A DNA stretch of 64,000 nucleotides. Source: Candidatus Nitrosotenuis cloacae (GTDB lineage Archaea; Thermoproteota; Nitrososphaeria; Nitrososphaerales; Nitrosopumilaceae). The translations under genes and the position numbers were made by a program. The notes beneath the pieces are model-generated. The model searched no databases. It was not told the DNA's origin and worked only from the letters and a program-made list of their open reading frames with translations. This document shows positions 15,811-24,366 of the stretch, piece after piece. How positions within the stretch are numbered: the first letter of the stretch is position 1; every line of letters begins with the position of its first letter. The stretch lies in assembly GCF_000955905.1 (NCBI RefSeq), contig NZ_CP011097.1, positions 1,080,582 through 1,144,581 of the forward strand, written 5' to 3'.

Positions 15811-17385
15811 ATGCCTAGCGCAATATTTTCCCAAGCATGCCAAGAGATTTCTCATAATTTGCTGGCAATTGACGGGGCAACAAAGAAGCAGATCAAATCC
15901 CAGATAAAGCAGGTCTGCACAAAATACACGCTGGAGCGAATCCCAAAGAACCACGAGATTTTATCTACCGTTTCAGGCAACGATTACTCCAAGCTGCAAA
16001 AGATTTTGCTAAAAAAACCAGTCAAGACAGCGTCTGGAGTTGCCGTGATTGCCTTGATGCCAAAGCCATACGGATGCCCACATGGTAGGTGCACGTATTG
16101 TCCTGGTGGAGTAGAGTTCAACTCGCCAAACTCCTATACGGGAAATGAGCCGTCTACAATAAATGCAATAGAGAGTCAGTATGATCCAAAAAAACAGATC
16201 CTCTCAAAGATTGACAAGCTTGTGGCGTATGGTCACGACCCATCAAAGATGGAGCTTGTGATTGTTGGCGGAACGTTTCTTTTCATGCCAAAGGACTATC
16301 AGAGAGATTTCATAAAATCATGCTATGATGCGCTAAACGGGTTTGATTCTCCAACACTGGAAGAGGCAAAACTAGTAAATGAAAAATCGCAAATTCGAAA
16401 TGTAGGGTTTACCATAGAAACCAAACCAGACTATTGCAAGCAGGAACATGTGGATATGATGCTGGATTATGGCATCACTCGAATTGAAATAGGCGTGCAA
16501 AGTCTGCAGGAATCCGTCTACAAAATAGTAAACCGTGGCCACAACTATGCCGATGTGGTAGATTCATTCCAAATCTCAAAGGATGCCGGCTACAAAATAG
16601 TGGCACATATGATGCCAGGCTTGCCTACGGTGAGCCCAGAAGTGGATATTTCAGATTTTAAGAAATTATTCTCAGATGATGACCTAAGACCAGACATGCT
16701 CAAAATTTATCCGTCTTTGGTCCTACAACACACACCACTCTACCAGGAATACGTGCAAGGCAAGTACATGCCATATTCGGATGAGGATATGATACGAGTT
16801 TTGATGGAGCTAAAGAAAAACATCCCAAGATGGGTCAGAATAATGCGGGTTCAGCGAGAAATATCGCCTGTCGAGATAATTGCAGGACCAAAATCAGGCA
16901 ACCTCAGACAAATAGTGCTGGAGCGACTAAAAAAACACGGCCTTGCATGCAAGTGTATTCGATGCAGGGAAATTGGATTTACAACAGAGCCGCAAAGCCA
17001 AACCGCACTACGCCGGGAAAACTATACATCGTCTGGCGGAGATGAGGTCTTTTTGTCATATGAGGACTCGTCCGATAGAATCTACGGATTTTTGAGATTG
17101 CGCAATCCAAGCTCAAAATCACACAGAAAGGAGGTAACACCAGACTCCTGCATTGTGCGGGAGCTGCATATCTATGGCAAGTCACTCAAAATTGGCGAGC
17201 GCGAGGACGGGCAAATACAGCACTCGGGACTGGGCAAGAATTTGATGGGTGAGGCAGAAAAAATATCAAAAGAAGAGTTTGGCGCAAAAAAGCTTTTGGT
17301 GATATCTGCAGTCGGCACCCGTGAATATTATCGAAAGTTAGGATATACTTTAGATGGCCCATATATGGCAAAAAAACTAGAGTGA
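15811..17385 (+). CDS. elp3: tRNA uridine-34 carboxymethyl transferase Elp3 (radical SAM/acetyltransferase)
   Basis: Modifies wobble uridine of tRNAs (cm5U family), in archaea as a single protein without the other Elongator subunits. The radical SAM cluster is Cys89, Cys94, Cys97 (CPHGRCTYC); further signatures are NSYTGNEPSTINAIESQYDP, GGTFLFMPKDY, TIETKPDYC, GVQSL and HMMPGLP. A GNAT acetyltransferase domain occupies about residues 390-524 (HSGLGKNLMGEAEKIS, SAVGTREYYRKLGY). Length 524 is normal. It is followed 4 bp later by LysRS, so both translation genes are probably co-transcribed. Confidence 0.96.
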   Translation: MPSAIFSQACQEISHNLLAIDGATKKQIKSQIKQVCTKYTLERIPKNHEILSTVSGNDYSKLQKILLKKPVKTASGVAVIALMPKPYGCPHGRCTYCPGGVEFNSPNSYTGNEPSTINAIESQYDPKKQILSKIDKLVAYGHDPSKMELVIVGGTFLFMPKDYQRDFIKSCYDALNGFDSPTLEEAKLVNEKSQIRNVGFTIETKPDYCKQEHVDMMLDYGITRIEIGVQSLQESVYKIVNRGHNYADVVDSFQISKDAGYKIVAHMMPGLPTVSPEVDISDFKKLFSDDDLRPDMLKIYPSLVLQHTPLYQEYVQGKYMPYSDEDMIRVLMELKKNIPRWVRIMRVQREISPVEIIAGPKSGNLRQIVLERLKKHGLACKCIRCREIGFTTEPQSQTALRRENYTSSGGDEVFLSYEDSSDRIYGFLRLRNPSSKSHRKEVTPDSCIVRELHIYGKSLKIGEREDGQIQHSGLGKNLMGEAEKISKEEFGAKKLLVISAVGTREYYRKLGYTLDGPYMAKKLE

Positions 17386-17389
17386 TCAC

Positions 17390-18982
17390 ATGTCGGATGA
17401 GGAAAAAATAGTCATAGGCAAAGGAACTTGGATTGACAAGCTCGCATCAGAGATGATAGAGCGCGAAAAACAGCTTGGGCGAGACACAAAACTGCTCAAA
17501 GTAGAATCAGGCCTTGGTGCATCCGGAATTCCACACATAGGAAGCCTGGGAGACGCAGTTCGTGCCTATGGAGTGAAACTTGCGCTGGAAAACCTTGGCT
17601 ACAAGTCTGATCTGATAGCATACTCGGATGATCTGGATGGTCTGCGAAAAATCCCAGAGGGCTTGCCGGATTCTCTCTCAGAGCACATTGCAAAGCCAGT
17701 ATCACTAATTCCTGATCCCTTTGGATGCCATGACTCCTATGGCATGCACATGAGCAGCATTTTACTAGACGGCCTGGACAAGATTGGAATAAAATATAAT
17801 TTCATTCGCGCGCGCGACACTTACAAAAACGGATTGCTCAAAGAACAAATACATACAATTCTGATAAACTCGGAAAAAATTGGAAACAAAATTGCAGAAC
17901 TGGTAGGACAGGAAAAATACCAAAAATTTCTGCCATATTATCCGGTTTGCGCAAAGTGCAACCGACTCTACACAGCACAGTCATACGAATATGATCAAAG
18001 CAGACGCGTTGTCAAGTACAGATGCGTCGAAGCTGAGATTGGCTCCAAGATGTTAAAGGGCTGCGGACATGAGGGGGAGGCGGACATTAGCAAGGACCTG
18101 GGAAAGCTAGCTTGGAAGGTAGAGTTTGCCGCAAGGTGGCATGCATTTGATATCAGATTTGAAGCATATGGTAAAGATATCATGGATTCAGTCAAGGTCA
18201 ATGATTGGGTTGCAGACGAAGTACTGAACCATCCGCACCCGCACCACGTAAAATATGAAATGTTTTTGGACAAGGGAGGCAAGAAAATTTCAAAATCTGC
18301 AGGAAATGTGGTCACGTCACAAAAATGGTTCAGATATGGAACACCAAAGTCCATGTTGCTATTACTATACAAGAGAATTACCGGTGCTCGCGAGTTAGGA
18401 TTTGAGGACATTCCAGCACTGATGGATGAGTATAATGAAATTGAGGACATTTACTTTGGCAAAATCAAGGTAGACAATGAGGCAAAGCTGCTCAAGACCA
18501 AAGGACTCTACGAGTACACAAACCTGCTAAATCCTCCAAAGGTATCATCGGTTCATCTCAACTATAGGCTGCTAATCGAATTATGTAGAATCTTCAAGGA
18601 AGATCGCAAAAACATGGTTGCAAAAAAGCTAGTCGACTATGGTACGATAAAAAACTCGGACCCACATGTGGAGCATCTAATCGAGCTGGCAGGAAATTAT
18701 GCGGATGACTTTGAGGAAGACGAGCCAACAAAAATAGAGATAAGCTCAGAGGCCAAAAAGGCGCTAGCTCAGCTAGTCGGAGTTTTGGAATCAGACAAGG
18801 AATTAGAGGATCTGCAAAATGTCATCTATAACATCTCAAAAGAAAATAATGTGCAGCCAAAGGACTTTTTCATGATACTATACCAGATAATAATCAACGC
18901 AAACCGTGGCCCAAAGATAGGACCATTCATTGTTGATATTGGGCGAAAAAAAGTAGCGCAGACAATATCACGCCATATCTAG
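17390..18982 (+). CDS. lysK: Lysyl-tRNA synthetase, class I
   Basis: Charges tRNA-Lys. It is the archaeal class I enzyme, not the class II LysS: HIGH-like HIGS at residues 49-52 in SGIPHIGSLGD and KISKS at 299-303, with the class I Zn-binding insertion (CAKCNRLY ... CGHEG) in between. The 530-residue length is typical. The C-terminal part is the helical anticodon-binding domain with the KDFFMILYQIIINANRGPKIGPFI block. It starts 4 bp after elp3 and is followed 2 bp later by a small membrane-protein gene. Confidence 0.96.
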   Translation: MSDEEKIVIGKGTWIDKLASEMIEREKQLGRDTKLLKVESGLGASGIPHIGSLGDAVRAYGVKLALENLGYKSDLIAYSDDLDGLRKIPEGLPDSLSEHIAKPVSLIPDPFGCHDSYGMHMSSILLDGLDKIGIKYNFIRARDTYKNGLLKEQIHTILINSEKIGNKIAELVGQEKYQKFLPYYPVCAKCNRLYTAQSYEYDQSRRVVKYRCVEAEIGSKMLKGCGHEGEADISKDLGKLAWKVEFAARWHAFDIRFEAYGKDIMDSVKVNDWVADEVLNHPHPHHVKYEMFLDKGGKKISKSAGNVVTSQKWFRYGTPKSMLLLLYKRITGARELGFEDIPALMDEYNEIEDIYFGKIKVDNEAKLLKTKGLYEYTNLLNPPKVSSVHLNYRLLIELCRIFKEDRKNMVAKKLVDYGTIKNSDPHVEHLIELAGNYADDFEEDEPTKIEISSEAKKALAQLVGVLESDKELEDLQNVIYNISKENNVQPKDFFMILYQIIINANRGPKIGPFIVDIGRKKVAQTISRHI

Positions 18983-18984
18983 GC

Positions 18985-19170
18985 ATGGCACACAGCGAAC
19001 ACAATAAACAAAAAAAGAGCGGCGCGTATTTTTTGATAATACTTGGCGCACTATTGTTTATTGTTGTGCCAACATGGTTCTCAAAAGAGCCAGAGACAGG
19101 CCTTGTCCTTATCATACTGGGGTTCATAGTCGGCGGAATAGGGTTTTTCCTGAAATTTGTTCGAAAATAG
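18985..19170 (+). CDS. Small two-helix membrane protein
   Basis: A 61-residue protein with a charged N-terminus (HSEHNKQKKSG) and two membrane helices (about 13-30, YFLIILGALLFIVVPTWF; about 38-56, GLVLIILGFIVGGIGFFL) joined by a short loop with KEPETG. It begins right after the LysRS stop and reads as the last gene of that operon. No family recognised. The clear hydrophobic pattern and tight spacing make it likely to be real. Confidence 0.6.
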   Translation: MAHSEHNKQKKSGAYFLIILGALLFIVVPTWFSKEPETGLVLIILGFIVGGIGFFLKFVRK

Positions 19171-19205
19171 AAAAATTCATCTTGATATGATTTGGTGATC
19201 ACTCC

Positions 19206-20051
19206 ATGGGACTCTTCAAGCGCACAAAAAAAGAGGAAACTGTAGAATCATCCCCGGAACCACTTGAGCAGATCAGAGTAAAGAGTCCAGAGGAGATTCA
19301 AAAGGAGCAAATTCAAAATGAGCTGCAAGTTGTCCAGGAAGAATTAGAATCAAAGACAAACCACCTCAATGTGGTATCTGAGAAACTGGACAAGGTCAAA
19401 GTGGAATACGATGAGCTGGTCGGAACCGTGATGGCCGCCAAGCGAGAATCAAACGAAAAGAAAACCGAGATGGATGCGCAGCGAGTTCAGCATCAGCAAT
19501 TACTAAAACAGATAGAGGTAGTCAAGCTGGAACTGGAAACCATCAAGAGGCAGATTGAGGAGAAAAAGACAACGCTAAACGAGATGAATAGAACCAAGAC
19601 GGATTTGGAAATTGCAAAATCAGAGCACTCTAAGTACAAATCAGAAACAGAGGAAGTCAAAAACAACCTGCAGCTAGTGCAAAAATCATACGACCAGAGC
19701 AGAAAGGCCCAAGAGGCTGCAAATCAGGAATTGCTCAAGGCAACTACAGACCTTGAATCGGCAAGAACCGAAATTGCAGAAATCAAAAAGGAATCAGAGG
19801 TAACAAAAAAAGAAATTGAGTTGGCAAAAAAGGAATTAAAATTCATTGAAAACCAAATGTCAAATGTCGGGGAAAAATCCAGCCCAAAAAATGTAGTGGC
19901 TGCTGCAAGCTCGGTTGTGTCATCGCTTAATGCAAAGGTTATGGCAATGCAAAAGGAAATGGAGATAATAAAGACAACACTGCAACGCGAACGGGCAGAG
20001 CACCAAGAAACAAAGGCAAAACTGGATGAGATGCTAAAATCTAAAGAGTGA
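19206..20051 (+). CDS. Coiled-coil protein
   Basis: A 281-residue, highly charged protein. Residues about 25-215 form a near-continuous coiled coil (heptad-spaced Leu, Val and Ile among Glu, Lys and Gln, e.g. QVVQEELESKTNHLNVVSEK). A short break at 220-245 has an Ala/Ser/Val-rich piece (NVVAAASSVVSSLNAKV), and a second coil closes the protein. There is no signal peptide or membrane helix. SMC-like architecture without an ATPase head suggests a structural or scaffolding role, but no family can be named. It ends exactly where the convergent AN1 gene ends. Confidence 0.65.
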   Translation: MGLFKRTKKEETVESSPEPLEQIRVKSPEEIQKEQIQNELQVVQEELESKTNHLNVVSEKLDKVKVEYDELVGTVMAAKRESNEKKTEMDAQRVQHQQLLKQIEVVKLELETIKRQIEEKKTTLNEMNRTKTDLEIAKSEHSKYKSETEEVKNNLQLVQKSYDQSRKAQEAANQELLKATTDLESARTEIAEIKKESEVTKKEIELAKKELKFIENQMSNVGEKSSPKNVVAAASSVVSSLNAKVMAMQKEMEIIKTTLQRERAEHQETKAKLDEMLKSKE

Positions 20052-20591
20052 TTATTTTAGTCGTTTTATTATTTCCTTTTTGATAAACAAAAACTCTTCA
20101 TCAGATAATGTTCCTGTTTCTTTTAGTATGGCAAGCTTTGATAGCTGATCAACTATGCTTTCTTGGCCGGAGCTTGGAATTACTGGCTCTACGAGTCTTG
20201 GTGACGGCTTGACCGTAACGGATTGAGAATGAAATTGAGGAGAGTCGCCTACCTCTTCCAAGTAGGTATGACCTGAGCAGCCGACAATTTGCATGTGCTG
20301 TGTGAGCTCCTCTCCTGCAAATTCTATTAGAGATCCTATTGCAGATCTGTAACCACACATATCGCAGACAACTAAGAACTGACCCGAGGCAAGATTGGGG
20401 ATTGAATCTGCGTCAGATTTGCGGACATATTCGGCATATCTTGTCTTTCCACACTGGTGATTCTCGGTTTGGACGTGTTCGTCGCAGAACTTGAATCCGC
20501 AGTAAGTGCACTTTGTGGGCGCTTTTAGCGCATCTCCACAAAACAAGCACGAATTAGCTTTTGTTCTTGGCTGCGATAGGCTCAATCTCAA
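20052..20591 (-). CDS. AN1-type zinc finger protein with C-terminal SHOCT domain
   Basis: A 179-residue protein. Residues 15-50 hold an AN1 finger (CLFCGDAL ... CTYCGFKFCDEH ... NHQCGK), the ubiquitin-pathway finger known from eukaryotes. A second Cys pair (CDMCGYRS, about 77-84) may bind another zinc with the later Cys-x-x-His. The last 30 residues (IVDQLSKLAILKETGTLSDEEF and a basic end) are a SHOCT-type oligomerisation motif. TTG 20591 is the start, about 20-25 nt behind a TATA-like TTAATAAT on the minus strand. The role is unknown; protein quality control is a family-based guess. Confidence 0.8.
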   Translation of the reverse strand: MRLSLSQPRTKANSCLFCGDALKAPTKCTYCGFKFCDEHVQTENHQCGKTRYAEYVRKSDADSIPNLASGQFLVVCDMCGYRSAIGSLIEFAGEELTQHMQIVGCSGHTYLEEVGDSPQFHSQSVTVKPSPRLVEPVIPSSGQESIVDQLSKLAILKETGTLSDEEFLFIKKEIIKRLK

Positions 20592-20601
20592 GGCAAAATG
20601 C

Positions 20602-20618
20602 CAGAATATTATTAAAAA
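20602..20618. promoter_or_regulatory. A/T-rich box possibly serving both flanking genes
   Basis: GAATATTATTAAAAAGA lies about 20 nt before the TTG of the AN1 gene on the minus strand, and about 25-30 nt before a TTG (20643) in frame with the 3D-domain gene on the plus strand. It could work as a TATA box in either direction. Confidence 0.35.
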
Positions 20619-20693
20619 GAAGTAGCTCGTCTGTGACGAAATTTGGCTGCAAATCTACATGTGTTTTTATGCTACAAGACAAAAATTAGCTCA

Positions 20694-21422
20694 ATGTATG
20701 TTGGTCTGATTTTGGTTTTTTGGATTTTGATGGTTGGGATTTTGCCTGTGTTTGGTGAAATTGTGATTCCAGAGTGGGTTTACAAAATACACCAATACTG
20801 GAAGGATTATCAAATAACGCGAGATGAATTTGCAAACGCAATATCATATTTGCAGGGAATCAATACAATACAGCTAGAAGACGAAGCAAATCCAGTTGCC
20901 AGTTTTTTGCTAAGTGATTCACTTCTAAAGCAGGAAAGACTTGGCCATTCAGAGTTTTCTAGATGTAGTGCTGAATGGTACATCACGGGATACTTTACTC
21001 CCATTGAATCGGATTATGCCGGTAAATTCATAGATATTATGATAGACGGAACGCAAAACAAGTATCGTGAAGACTTTGTCACAGAGATAAAGACAGAGGG
21101 CTGGGGCAGAACCATTTCAGGCAATTATCTTGGATGGTATGATGATTCATTTCATCTATCTGATAATCCACTGGATTCTGAAGGAAACACGCTGATACTA
21201 AATGCAATTGCAATAGACACATCGGTGATTCCTGTAAACTCTAAGCTAACAATACCTAGCCTTCCAGCACCTTGGAATGAAACAGTATTTACTGGATCCG
21301 ACATTGGCACTGCAATCATTGGAAAACACATTGATGTGTATACTGGAGAGGGAAAATCAGCACTTGATGAGGCATATCGGATTACAGGCAATGACAATGT
21401 TGTTTGCCTAGAGGCAGAATAA
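20694..21422 (+). CDS. Secreted 3D-domain protein
   Basis: The N-terminus at ATG 20694 gives a clean signal peptide (GLILVFWILMVGILPVFG). Next is a thaumarchaeal module VIPEWVYKIHQYWKDYQITRDEFANAISYL, seen in many secreted proteins of this group, and then a 3D domain: YITGYFTP early and three conserved Asp residues (AIAIDTSVIP, GSDIGTAI, HIDVYTGEG). 3D domains occur in lytic transglycosylase-like and other envelope proteins; archaea lack murein, so the substrate is unknown. The frame is open to a TTG at 20643, which would put 17 residues before the signal peptide. Confidence 0.75.
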   Translation: MYVGLILVFWILMVGILPVFGEIVIPEWVYKIHQYWKDYQITRDEFANAISYLQGINTIQLEDEANPVASFLLSDSLLKQERLGHSEFSRCSAEWYITGYFTPIESDYAGKFIDIMIDGTQNKYREDFVTEIKTEGWGRTISGNYLGWYDDSFHLSDNPLDSEGNTLILNAIAIDTSVIPVNSKLTIPSLPAPWNETVFTGSDIGTAIIGKHIDVYTGEGKSALDEAYRITGNDNVVCLEAE

Positions 21423-21566
21423 ATGTCGGTTTTGCGCACAATCGGCAAGGCCTTTGCGTTTGTCATTGTAGGAATAGTGACGATAATTGTAGGCGCATTC
21501 ATGTTGCGCGGAACAATGCACATGTGGGATAAGAACAAAAAGGATGACGAGTCCAAAAATGACTAG
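21423..21566 (+). CDS. 47-residue single-pass membrane protein
   Basis: ATG 21423 begins directly after the TAA of the 3D-domain gene. The product has one membrane helix (about 10-28, AFAFVIVGIVTIIVGAFML) and a short, strongly charged cytoplasmic tail (DKNKKDDESKND). Tight spacing and clear topology support a real small gene, co-transcribed with the 3D gene. No family recognised. Confidence 0.55.
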   Translation: MSVLRTIGKAFAFVIVGIVTIIVGAFMLRGTMHMWDKNKKDDESKND

Positions 21567-21596
21567 CCTAAATAATGCGAGTGCCCTAGATACGAC

Positions 21597-21770
21597 ATGG
21601 TAGGCCCACAAGACGGCGGATTTGGCTTTGATCAGTCCAAAAAATACTCGGAAGTAGAGAACCTCGATCAGGTTTGTGTGCAATGTCAGGCAGGCCAGCA
21701 TGCAAAATGCCTAGCAAAGGCAAAAACAATTCCAAGCTGCGAATGCGAGCAATGCATGATCTTTGGCTAA
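21597..21770 (+). CDS. 57-residue Cys-rich protein
   Basis: Six cysteines and one histidine are arranged as CVQCQAGQHAKC and CECEQC, enough for one zinc or possibly an iron-sulfur site. A TATA-like CTAAATAAT (about 21568-21576) lies at the leaderless distance from ATG 21597. No family recognised. The regular Cys spacing makes a chance open frame unlikely. Confidence 0.6.
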   Translation: MVGPQDGGFGFDQSKKYSEVENLDQVCVQCQAGQHAKCLAKAKTIPSCECEQCMIFG

Positions 21771-21814
21771 ATTGATAAAATAATCTTATATCTTTCAAAA
21801 ACAACTAGCAAAAC

Positions 21815-21928
21815 ATGAAAAAATCCGATGAGGAGTTTGTTGAAAAATTTCTAAAAGATTATGACGAGATGATGGAAGCATTAGGGAACGAAGAAAAACA
21901 CGATCTCTATAAAGAAAAAACCAAATAG
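21815..21928 (+). CDS. 37-residue acidic helical protein
   Basis: ATG 21815, about 25 nt behind TCTTATATCT (a good TATA box at 21782-21791), opens a 37-codon frame rich in Glu, Asp and Lys (EEFVEKFLKDYDEMMEALG). The product should be a single amphipathic helix. It ends 4 bp before the convergent DM13 gene. The good promoter is the main support. Confidence 0.5.
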   Translation: MKKSDEEFVEKFLKDYDEMMEALGNEEKHDLYKEKTK

Positions 21929-21932
21929 AATT

Positions 21933-22424
21933 TTACGAGATTTCTGCCGAACCAAACAATACTGAAAATTGCTTGCACCAAATGAGCGCAGTGTTGTATT
22001 TTAACAAATCAGTTCCTTCTGGGATTTCATAGTTTTGGTTTCCAATGTTTGCCTTTAGCTCACCAAGGCTCACATATTCTTGTGCAGTCTCATCTGTTGC
22101 CAAATACACATAGAGGTCAGGTCCGTTTGTTGCCTTGAAGTCCTCCAGTCTCAAGAGTTGTTTTCCATCTACCAGCTTGACTATTTTTGCCATGCCTTCT
22201 GCATTGTGGATTCCATCATTTACTCCAACAAAGGAGCCGGTTGCCAGGACTTGTGGAACCTCGACAGTCGATGTTGTGACGCCATCTGTTGTGGTAATGG
22301 TGCTGGTAATTTCCGGTAATGGCTCATCTGTGGTGACATCAAAGAACAATGGCGCACCAGTATATGCTGCAACTGGGATTACCACGCCCAGAAGGATTCC
22401 AATTATGACAAATTTTTTGTTCAC
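21933..22424 (-). CDS. Secreted DM13-domain protein with conserved Cys
   Basis: An N-terminal signal or anchor (4-24, FVIIGILLGVVIPVAAYTGA), a Thr-rich linker, then a DM13 domain: GSFVGVNDGIHNAEGMAKIV, LLRLEDFKATNGPDLYVYLA and the last strand ALIWCKQFSVLFGSAEI. The Cys in that strand is the hallmark residue of DM13 domains, proposed to take part in redox or haem-linked electron transfer. GTG 22424 follows a TATA-like TTTTAATAC on the minus strand, so it has its own promoter. A paralogue without the Cys lies 160 bp upstream. Confidence 0.85.
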   Translation of the reverse strand: MNKKFVIIGILLGVVIPVAAYTGAPLFFDVTTDEPLPEITSTITTTDGVTTSTVEVPQVLATGSFVGVNDGIHNAEGMAKIVKLVDGKQLLRLEDFKATNGPDLYVYLATDETAQEYVSLGELKANIGNQNYEIPEGTDLLKYNTALIWCKQFSVLFGSAEIS

Positions 22425-22586
22425 GAGAAGATTTTAGTACAATGTATTAAAACGATTATTCCAAATCTACTCCAAATTGAAAGATTTGGGCTCCGATTCA
22501 CTGAATCCAATCATATCGATTCTTTTCTCTAACTCCTCGTCATCGCCCGATGATGTGATAGAAAAGCAAGATAAGAGTTTGCTGGA

Positions 22587-23207
22587 TTATTCTGTTTTTA
22601 TGAACTTGGCATACGCGTAATACAGATCAAACGGCCTGCTGTAGATTATCAAGACGTTGTAGGCGTCATGGTCAACTGATGTGATGTCATAGTTTTGATC
22701 ACCCTGTGATGCCTTGAGTGGGCCAATATCAATTCCGGTTTGTATTGTTCCGTCTTTGGTAAGGTATAATCTCTGATCAATTCCGCTTGCCACCCCAAAG
22801 TCCTGCAGCCTCAGAAATGTCATGCCGTCTGAGACAAACACAGATGCAGTCCCATCTGCATCATAGCCCTTGATTCCACTAACCTGAGTCAGCTTGATCA
22901 TTCTCAATTCGGTTGCACCAGACTGCTCAGTAATCAAATCCTTGCTTTCTGCTGCAAAGCTTGGATTGTCTCTTGCCTCATCCAGTATGAGGTTTCTGGT
23001 GCTAGACGGCATGTTTTGGACCAAGAAAGATTTTTGATCTTCGGACAGTGCAATAAATTTCTCATATGTAAGATCTGGCTGTATGTCAGATAGTGCCACG
23101 CCTAACTTGTTTTGCTGCTCCGGCTGGACAAATGAGGACGCCACCACATAGTACGAGCCAATAAGAAATGTTCCAATTATTACCGATATGGTGACTGTCC
23201 TTAGCAA
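22587..23207 (-). CDS. Secreted DM13-like protein lacking the conserved Cys
   Basis: A 206-residue protein: a signal-anchor (5-24), a helical region (SDIQPDLTYEKFIALSEDQK to about 95), then a DM13 domain (about 100-206) with GYDADGTASVFVSDGMTFLRL, then LKASQGDQNYDI. The last strand reads VLIIYSRPFDLYYA, so Ser stands where the 21933-22424 protein has Cys. If DM13 works through that Cys, this copy cannot do the same chemistry. It begins 2 bp after the stop of an upstream membrane-protein gene and is the last of a three-gene operon. Confidence 0.75.
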   Translation of the reverse strand: MLRTVTISVIIGTFLIGSYYVVASSFVQPEQQNKLGVALSDIQPDLTYEKFIALSEDQKSFLVQNMPSSTRNLILDEARDNPSFAAESKDLITEQSGATELRMIKLTQVSGIKGYDADGTASVFVSDGMTFLRLQDFGVASGIDQRLYLTKDGTIQTGIDIGPLKASQGDQNYDITSVDHDAYNVLIIYSRPFDLYYAYAKFIKTE

Positions 23208-23209
23208 AC

Positions 23210-23758
23210 TTAGGCCTCCGCAGATACTGTGAACTTGGTTTTTGCGTTCACCTGCATTGCAATTCCAAAGAATACACCCATCACTATTCCATATACGACA
23301 TGCAATTCTAGGGAGCTGATCATAATCAGATCAGAGTTTGCCAAAAGAATCTGTGATTCTCCCGTTATTGCACCAGACTGGATTATTGGCATTATCACAA
23401 AAACGCTAATCGGAATGAAAAAGGCAAAAAACACTACAATTCCGGTTGTGGCCCCAGCCAGTGCTCCCTTTTTGATGGACGTAATGTCTAGTCTTTTGTG
23501 CATGGCAGAGCCAAGCCCAAAAACCGTGCCTATTAGTGCAGCTGTTAGCATGTGGGATACCATTCCAAGGAGTGTGGCCTCTACTCCAGATGAGCCAATT
23601 GCTAATCCAACTATTTTGTAAAAAGAGCCTTGGCCTGAACCCATGGACAAATCAATTGCAAAAATGCTCACAAAAATTGCAAATCCGCCGACTAGCCCGG
23701 CTATGCATCCAATCTTTGCCCTCTGTATTACAGAGAGGTTGGGATCAAAACTGATCAT
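23210..23758 (-). CDS. Four-helix membrane protein, paralogue of the upstream gene
   Basis: A 182-residue protein with about four membrane helices (about 15-35, 66-83, 99-125, 152-172). It aligns along its whole length with the protein at 23755-24366: shared blocks are GCIAGLVGGFA, FYKIVG and HMLTAALIG, and the Gly-x-x-x-Gly patterns in the helices are kept. No family recognised. Its ATG overlaps the upstream stop by 4 bp, so this is a translationally coupled tandem duplicate placed in front of a DM13 gene. Confidence 0.7.
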   Translation of the reverse strand: MISFDPNLSVIQRAKIGCIAGLVGGFAIFVSIFAIDLSMGSGQGSFYKIVGLAIGSSGVEATLLGMVSHMLTAALIGTVFGLGSAMHKRLDITSIKKGALAGATTGIVVFFAFFIPISVFVIMPIIQSGAITGESQILLANSDLIMISSLELHVVYGIVMGVFFGIAMQVNAKTKFTVSAEA

Positions 23759-24366
23759 GTGGATGGCCAGTGCTCACTCTCGGATTTTTCCCACTTTTCC
23801 TTTTTTTCCTTTTTGATTTTGTCTTTCATAGAATAATCCTCATACAGCATGAATGAGCAAAACAGGCCCATCACACTTCCATACAAGACATGCAAAATTA
23901 ATGAGCCCCACAAAATGTCATTTGAGGTTGCCAGCAATGTTTTTGCTATTTCCATCTGCTCGGATGATACCAGTGACAAGCCAGATGCCTGATCTGAGAT
24001 CATTGGCATCATCAGATATAGTGTGATTGGCATGAAAAATATCGCATACACTTGGATTCCAGTTACCGCACCTCCGATGATTCCCTTTGGAACGCCAGAG
24101 ATCTGAAGTAGCCGGTGTAAAGTGGAGCAAATGCAAAAAATTGCACCAATCAATGCAGCAGTCAGCATATGTGCAAAGAATCCAAACATTATAGCAGGCA
24201 GTCCGTCAAGGCCAACCAGCATTCCTACAATTTTGTAAAATGTCCCAAATGGAACTCCAATATCATTGTCAATCCAGAAAAACGAGCTGAAAAGTGCAAA
24301 TCCACCCACCAGTCCAGCAATACAACCGGTTTTGGCCATACGGTAGATTTCTGCACCGCTAGTCAT
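23755..24366 (-). CDS. Four-helix membrane protein, first of a tandem pair
   Basis: A 203-residue protein with the same four-helix plan as its downstream paralogue (GCIAGLVGGFALF, FYKIVGMLVG, HMLTAALIGAIF, TGIQVYAIFFMPITLYLMMP, then LHVLYGSVMGLF) and a charged cytoplasmic tail (MKDKIKKEKKEKWEKSESEH). It is the first gene of a three-gene operon ending in a DM13 protein. Function unknown; being next to a possible electron-transfer domain suggests a membrane redox or carrier complex, which is inference. Confidence 0.7.
   Translation of the reverse strand: MTSGAEIYRMAKTGCIAGLVGGFALFSSFFWIDNDIGVPFGTFYKIVGMLVGLDGLPAIMFGFFAHMLTAALIGAIFCICSTLHRLLQISGVPKGIIGGAVTGIQVYAIFFMPITLYLMMPMISDQASGLSLVSSEQMEIAKTLLATSNDILWGSLILHVLYGSVMGLFCSFMLYEDYSMKDKIKKEKKEKWEKSESEHWPST

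Noticed and set aside
22450-22572. Minus-strand acidic open frame (SSGDDEELEKRIDMIGFSE) between the two DM13 genes
   Set aside because: No ATG, GTG or TTG in the useful part of the frame, and a stop just upstream; left as intergenic although the composition looks protein-like.
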